Shown here in pieces: positions 61,079 through 64,000 of a stretch of DNA of 64,000 nt. Positions within the stretch are counted from its first letter, which is position 1. Each line of letters opens with the position of its first letter. The translations under genes and the position numbers were made by a program. The stretch is from Streptomyces sp. YIM 130001 (GTDB lineage Bacteria; Actinomycetota; Actinomycetes; Streptomycetales; Streptomycetaceae), in contig NZ_KZ984549.1 of NCBI RefSeq assembly GCF_003574445.1, positions 434,001-498,000 on the forward strand, read 5' to 3'. Under the pieces are notes generated by a model. That model had not been told where the DNA came from. It searched no databases and saw only the letters and a program-made list of their open reading frames with translations.

Positions 61079-62023
61079 TCAGGCGGTCAATCCCTCCGCC
61101 ATGGCGCGGGTGTTGGCGCGCATCATGGCCAGATAGGTGTCCGCTCCCCCGCCCTTTCCGGTCAGGGATTCGGAGTACAGCTCCACGACACGTACGTCGC
61201 CGCCCATCTCCTTGCGCAGTACGTCGGCCAGCTTCTGGGGCCTGGACGAGTCGGCGAAGATGGTCCGTACTCCGGCCTTGTCCATGGCGCGGGTGAGTGA
61301 GCGCAGGTCGGACGAGCTCGGCGAGGCGAGTGTGGTGCCGCTCGGGATGACCGCGCCGACCACGCGGAAGCCGAACCGTTCGGCGAGGTAGCCGAAGACG
61401 TGATGGTTGGTCACCAACGCCCGGCGCCCGGGCGGGATGCGTGCGAAGGACTCGGTCATCCAGGTGGTGAGCGTGCTCAGTTCCTTGCGGTACCGCTCCG
61501 CGTTCCTGCGTACGGTCCGGTCGTCGGCTCCGTCGACGTGCGCGGTGACCTCGTCGGCGATCAGGCCGGTGGCCTTGCGTACGCGGTCGGGGTCGGTCCA
61601 GAAGTGCGGGTCCTGCTGCCCCGATTCGCCCTGGCCCGCGCCGTACGCCAACGGATCCACGCCCGCGCCGACTTCGAGGGTGGGCACGCCTGATTCGCGG
61701 GCGTTGTCGACGTGCCGCAGGACGTTCTCCTCGAGGCCGAGGCCGTTGAACACCACGAGGTCCGCCTGTTCGAGGGAGGCTGCGTCGGTGGCGGAGAGTC
61801 CGAAGGAGTGCGGGTCGGCGTTGGGCTTCATCAGGACCTGCACCCGCGCCTCGTCACCGACGATCCGCCGGGTGATGTCTCCGAGGATGTTCGTGGTCAC
61901 CACGACGTGCGGGCGGTCCGGCTCGTTCGAGCAGCCCGGCAGGGCCACGACGGCGAGCAACGCGGCGAGTACGGGAAGCACGGCGCGGCGGAGCCGAGGG
62001 CGCGGTGCGGCGCGGAGGTTCAT
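61079..62023 (-). CDS. aztC: Zinc ABC importer binding lipoprotein (AztC type)
   Basis: A 314-residue cluster A-I metal-binding protein: lipobox LPGC, then VVTTNILGDITRRIVGDEA, MKPNADPHSFGLSATDA (His ligand), QQDPHFWTDPDRV (His), VTNHHVFGYLAERFGFRVVG (His) and an Asp near the end (FADSS). It lacks the long acidic/His loop of ZnuA, as AztC does. The ATG at 62023 overlaps the preceding stop by 4 bp. It captures Zn(II) outside the membrane and passes it to AztB. Confidence 0.92.
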   Translation of the reverse strand: MNLRAAPRPRLRRAVLPVLAALLAVVALPGCSNEPDRPHVVVTTNILGDITRRIVGDEARVQVLMKPNADPHSFGLSATDAASLEQADLVVFNGLGLEENVLRHVDNARESGVPTLEVGAGVDPLAYGAGQGESGQQDPHFWTDPDRVRKATGLIADEVTAHVDGADDRTVRRNAERYRKELSTLTTWMTESFARIPPGRRALVTNHHVFGYLAERFGFRVVGAVIPSGTTLASPSSSDLRSLTRAMDKAGVRTIFADSSRPQKLADVLRKEMGGDVRVVELYSESLTGKGGGADTYLAMMRANTRAMAEGLTA

Positions 62024-63270
62024 CGGCCGGTCTCCACCATCAGGCCCGGGCTGATGTCCAGGTCGAAGGAGCGGGCCAGCCGCAGGTCGTCGTTGTAGTC
62101 GATCTCGTCGACGCGCTTTCCCGCCGGGTCGCTGACGTAGGCACGGGTCGTGTCGACGGCGATGTCGGGGGCTCCCGGCGTGCCCGCGTCCTTGCCCTTT
62201 CCTCGGCCGGTGGCCTTGGCCTTGAGTTCGATCTCCGCCGTGCGGCGCCCGTTGTCGATGTCGTAGCCGCGCAGGGTGCCGTCCGGGCCGAGAGCGAGCA
62301 ACGGCGCACCCTCACCTGCGGTGTTGGCGGCGACCACGGGCCCGGTGTCGATCCGCTTCCACTTGCGGTCCGTGACATCCAGGACCCACACGGCCGCGTC
62401 GCCTGCGAGGGAGGTGAGGGTGTCGCTGCCGGGCCGCAGGCGGAAGTCGTCCGCCCGCTCCTCCTCGGGCGTGTCCTCGGGGTACGGGATCTCCACCGCC
62501 TCGAACTTGCCGTCCTCTTCCCGTACGAGCACGGCTCCGTCCGCGCAACTGAGGACGACACCGCGGCGGGTGACGGCGTCGCCGCGCGGGTCGCGGCAGC
62601 CGGCCTTCGGCGCGGCAACCTGCTTGCCGGCGCGGGTACGTACGGTGACCCGGCCGCTCTCGCCGTCGTCGGAGACGACCACCAGGTGCTCGTCGAAGGG
62701 GATCACCGATACGGGCTTGTCGATCGCGGCATCCCGGCCCTTTCCGATCCGTCCGTCCTCGAGGTCGGCACGTCGGTGGAGGCGGGCGCCGCCGTCCTTG
62801 CCGGTCACCGCGGTGACGGCCGCGTCGCTGCGTATCGCGAGGTCGTCGGCGGCGGATATCCGCCCTACGGGCCGGATGTCGGCCCGGTAGTAGTGCACAT
62901 GGTCGCCGTGGTCGACCATCCAGGCGCCGGTGTCGAGCACGGTGGCTCCGGTCGCGGTGTGGAAGTGGGCGAAGCGGCCGTCGGTGGTGAGAGCGGTCGG
63001 CTTCTTCACCGACGGGGTCCTGTGCGTCTTCTCGTCGATGAGGTCGAGTACCCGGGTCCTGCCGGTGGCCGGGTCACCGAGGACGAGCCGCGACTGCTGC
63101 TCGGCGGACTCCTCGGCGCCCTCGACGTATCCGTGCGGCGCGGAGGCCGACGACTTGGACTCGGCGGGCTGCTGCTCGGTGCCGTCGCCGGAGGCGCATC
63201 CCGCGCACAGGGCGAGAGTGAGCGCGGCGACGGCCGGGAGCCGGCGGGCCGTGGTGCTGCGGGTGGTCAC
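62020..63270 (-). CDS. Second AztD-like propeller lipoprotein in the azt operon
   Basis: A 416-residue lipoprotein starting MTTRSTTARRLPAVAALTLALCAGC (lipobox LCAGC). The body is a propeller with repeated V-x-D/E turns: GRFAHFHTATGATVLDTGAWMVDHGDHVHYYR carries a striking H-rich stretch (DHGDHVHYY), characteristic of metal-binding AztD, and CRDPRGDAVTRRGVVLSCADGAVLV holds a Cys pair. Its GTG overlaps the aztB stop by 4 bp (GTGA) and its stop overlaps the aztC start. Having two AztD-like proteins around aztC is notable; this one, with the H-D-H-V-H cluster, may be the true chaperone. Confidence 0.82.
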   Translation of the reverse strand: MTTRSTTARRLPAVAALTLALCAGCASGDGTEQQPAESKSSASAPHGYVEGAEESAEQQSRLVLGDPATGRTRVLDLIDEKTHRTPSVKKPTALTTDGRFAHFHTATGATVLDTGAWMVDHGDHVHYYRADIRPVGRISAADDLAIRSDAAVTAVTGKDGGARLHRRADLEDGRIGKGRDAAIDKPVSVIPFDEHLVVVSDDGESGRVTVRTRAGKQVAAPKAGCRDPRGDAVTRRGVVLSCADGAVLVREEDGKFEAVEIPYPEDTPEEERADDFRLRPGSDTLTSLAGDAAVWVLDVTDRKWKRIDTGPVVAANTAGEGAPLLALGPDGTLRGYDIDNGRRTAEIELKAKATGRGKGKDAGTPGAPDIAVDTTRAYVSDPAGKRVDEIDYNDDLRLARSFDLDISPGLMVETGR

Positions 63271-64000
63271 GATTCCTTGACTCCCATGTCTGCTGCGGTA
63301 CGTGCGGTGCTTGCGGTACGGAGAGGTGGCGCGACGACTGGCCCGTCGAACGCCGGAGTGGGCGTGGGCGGTGCGGCCTCGGCGCGGTCGCGGCCGACCA
63401 GGCCGGCGACCAACCGGGAGAGGAAGAACTGGGCGACGGCGAAGGCCGCGATCGTCGCCCCGGCGGCGGTGCCGAGATGCCAGGACAGGAGCAGACCGCA
63501 GAAGGTGGCGCTCCCTCCCAGGACCGCGGCACCGGCCATCACCCCCGGCACACTCCGCGCCCACGGCAGCGCCGAGGCCGGCGGCGCGATGAGCAGACCG
63601 AGTACGAGCAGGGTCCCCACGATGTGGAAGGACGCGACGATCGCGAGCGTCAGCAGTCCGAGGAGCACTGCATGGGCGGCCCGCGGACGCAGTCCGAGCG
63701 TGTGCGCCTTGCGTGCGTCGAAGGCCAGCGCGAGGAAGGCCCGATGACCCGACGCCGCGACCACTGCCGCAAGGAGGAGCGCGGCCGCGAGAGCGACCAG
63801 GTCGTCCTCCCCGACAGCCAGCACGTCACCGAAGAGGAAGCCCGTCAGGTCGACGGCGAACGACTGCGACCGGGACACGATGATCACGCCGAGCGAAAGC
63901 ATCCCGACGAAGAGCAGCCCGATCCCGGTGTCCTGCGACAGCCTCGGCGTACGGCCGAGCACACTCACACCGGCCGCCATGACCACGGCGCTCGCCGCCG
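63267..64000 (-). CDS. aztB: Zinc ABC importer permease (AztB type), partial
   Basis: The 3' part of an ABC-3 family permease; the 5' end lies beyond the window. Several helices are visible: IGLLFVGMLSLGVIIVS, DLVALAAALLLAAVVAAS, LTLAIVASFHIVGTLLVLGLLIAPPASA and ATFCGLLLSWHLGTAAG. The APPASA-type segment is the family signature near the EAA loop for metal permeases. It is the first gene seen of the azt operon; an ATPase gene (aztA) is expected just outside. A 45-residue C-terminal tail is cytoplasmic and Pro/Ala-rich. Confidence 0.92.
   Translation of the reverse strand, partial: AASAVVMAAGVSVLGRTPRLSQDTGIGLLFVGMLSLGVIIVSRSQSFAVDLTGFLFGDVLAVGEDDLVALAAALLLAAVVAASGHRAFLALAFDARKAHTLGLRPRAAHAVLLGLLTLAIVASFHIVGTLLVLGLLIAPPASALPWARSVPGVMAGAAVLGGSATFCGLLLSWHLGTAAGATIAAFAVAQFFLSRLVAGLVGRDRAEAAPPTPTPAFDGPVVAPPLRTASTARTAADMGVKES

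Noticed and set aside
59447..61300. 617-codon plus-strand frame over the aztD gene
   Set aside because: Antisense shadow of the lipoprotein; no family motif.

Overview
The window is high-GC actinomycete chromosome, almost certainly Streptomyces. The reasons are the strong third-position G/C in every gene, GTG and TTG starts behind GGAGG-type ribosome sites, a complete conservon (cvnABCD), a secreted protein that closely matches Streptomyces Endo H, many twin-arginine and lipobox exports, and a dense set of LacI, TetR, MarR, MerR and HxlR regulators each next to its target. All assignments come from reading the sequence and recalling family motifs; nothing was searched.

Layout. 1-9.8 kb: a partial MFS pump divergent from a MarR regulator, a Tat-exported phospholipase C, a GNAT enzyme, a large DHA2-type MFS pump with an extra C-terminal domain, a RidA/HxlR divergent pair, and a LacI regulator tail-to-tail with a GH32 fructan/sucrose hydrolase. 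9.9-17.6 kb: PIG-L deacetylase, alpha/beta hydrolase, IS5-type relic, class V aminotransferase-like protein, and a three-gene polar amino-acid ABC importer divergent from a TetR regulator. 17.8-20.4 kb: a recombination scar joining two truncated genes (DUF389 and an FAD monooxygenase) beside a TetR gene with tetO-like operators, then a quinone oxidoreductase. 20.8-29.4 kb: a secreted carbohydrate block with GH97, esterase, Endo H-type GH18, PQQ-type sugar dehydrogenase and LamG protein. 29.4-33.6 kb: decayed DNA with IS5 debris and a 153-bp imperfect palindrome around an epoxide-hydrolase-like/TetR pair. 33.6-36.5 kb: MerR regulator, HIT protein and amidase, with two copies of one MerR-type operator.

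37.5-43.07 kb is a decayed integrative island in the 3' end of a tRNA-Pro(GGG) gene. It has a 67-bp att duplication, an internal third att-like relic, a broken and partly inverted tyrosine integrase, a Cys/His-rich unknown protein, and an apparently intact AIPR-family gene with a PD-(D/E)xK-like N-terminus. The last is the most likely phage-defence gene in the window. The island's left edge coincides with the truncation of a CocE-type hydrolase.

43.3-54.8 kb: YjbR-like protein and lysophospholipase-like hydrolase, then a 1170-residue ThuA/sugar-dehydrogenase/PKD/CBM6 secreted protein with a Tat-exported sugar-isomerase-like TIM barrel. After an isochorismatase relic comes an NMT1/SsuA-type ABC importer divergent from a LacI regulator. 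A 14-bp palindrome (AGAAAGCGCTTTCT) is identical upstream of the 1170-residue protein and in the ABC/LacI intergenic region, and a weaker form precedes the LamG gene, suggesting one LacI regulon spread over 24 kb. 55-59.3 kb: the conservon operon cvnA-B-C-D plus a GAF protein. 59.8-64 kb: a zinc-uptake operon of aztB (partial), an AztD-like lipoprotein, aztC and aztD.
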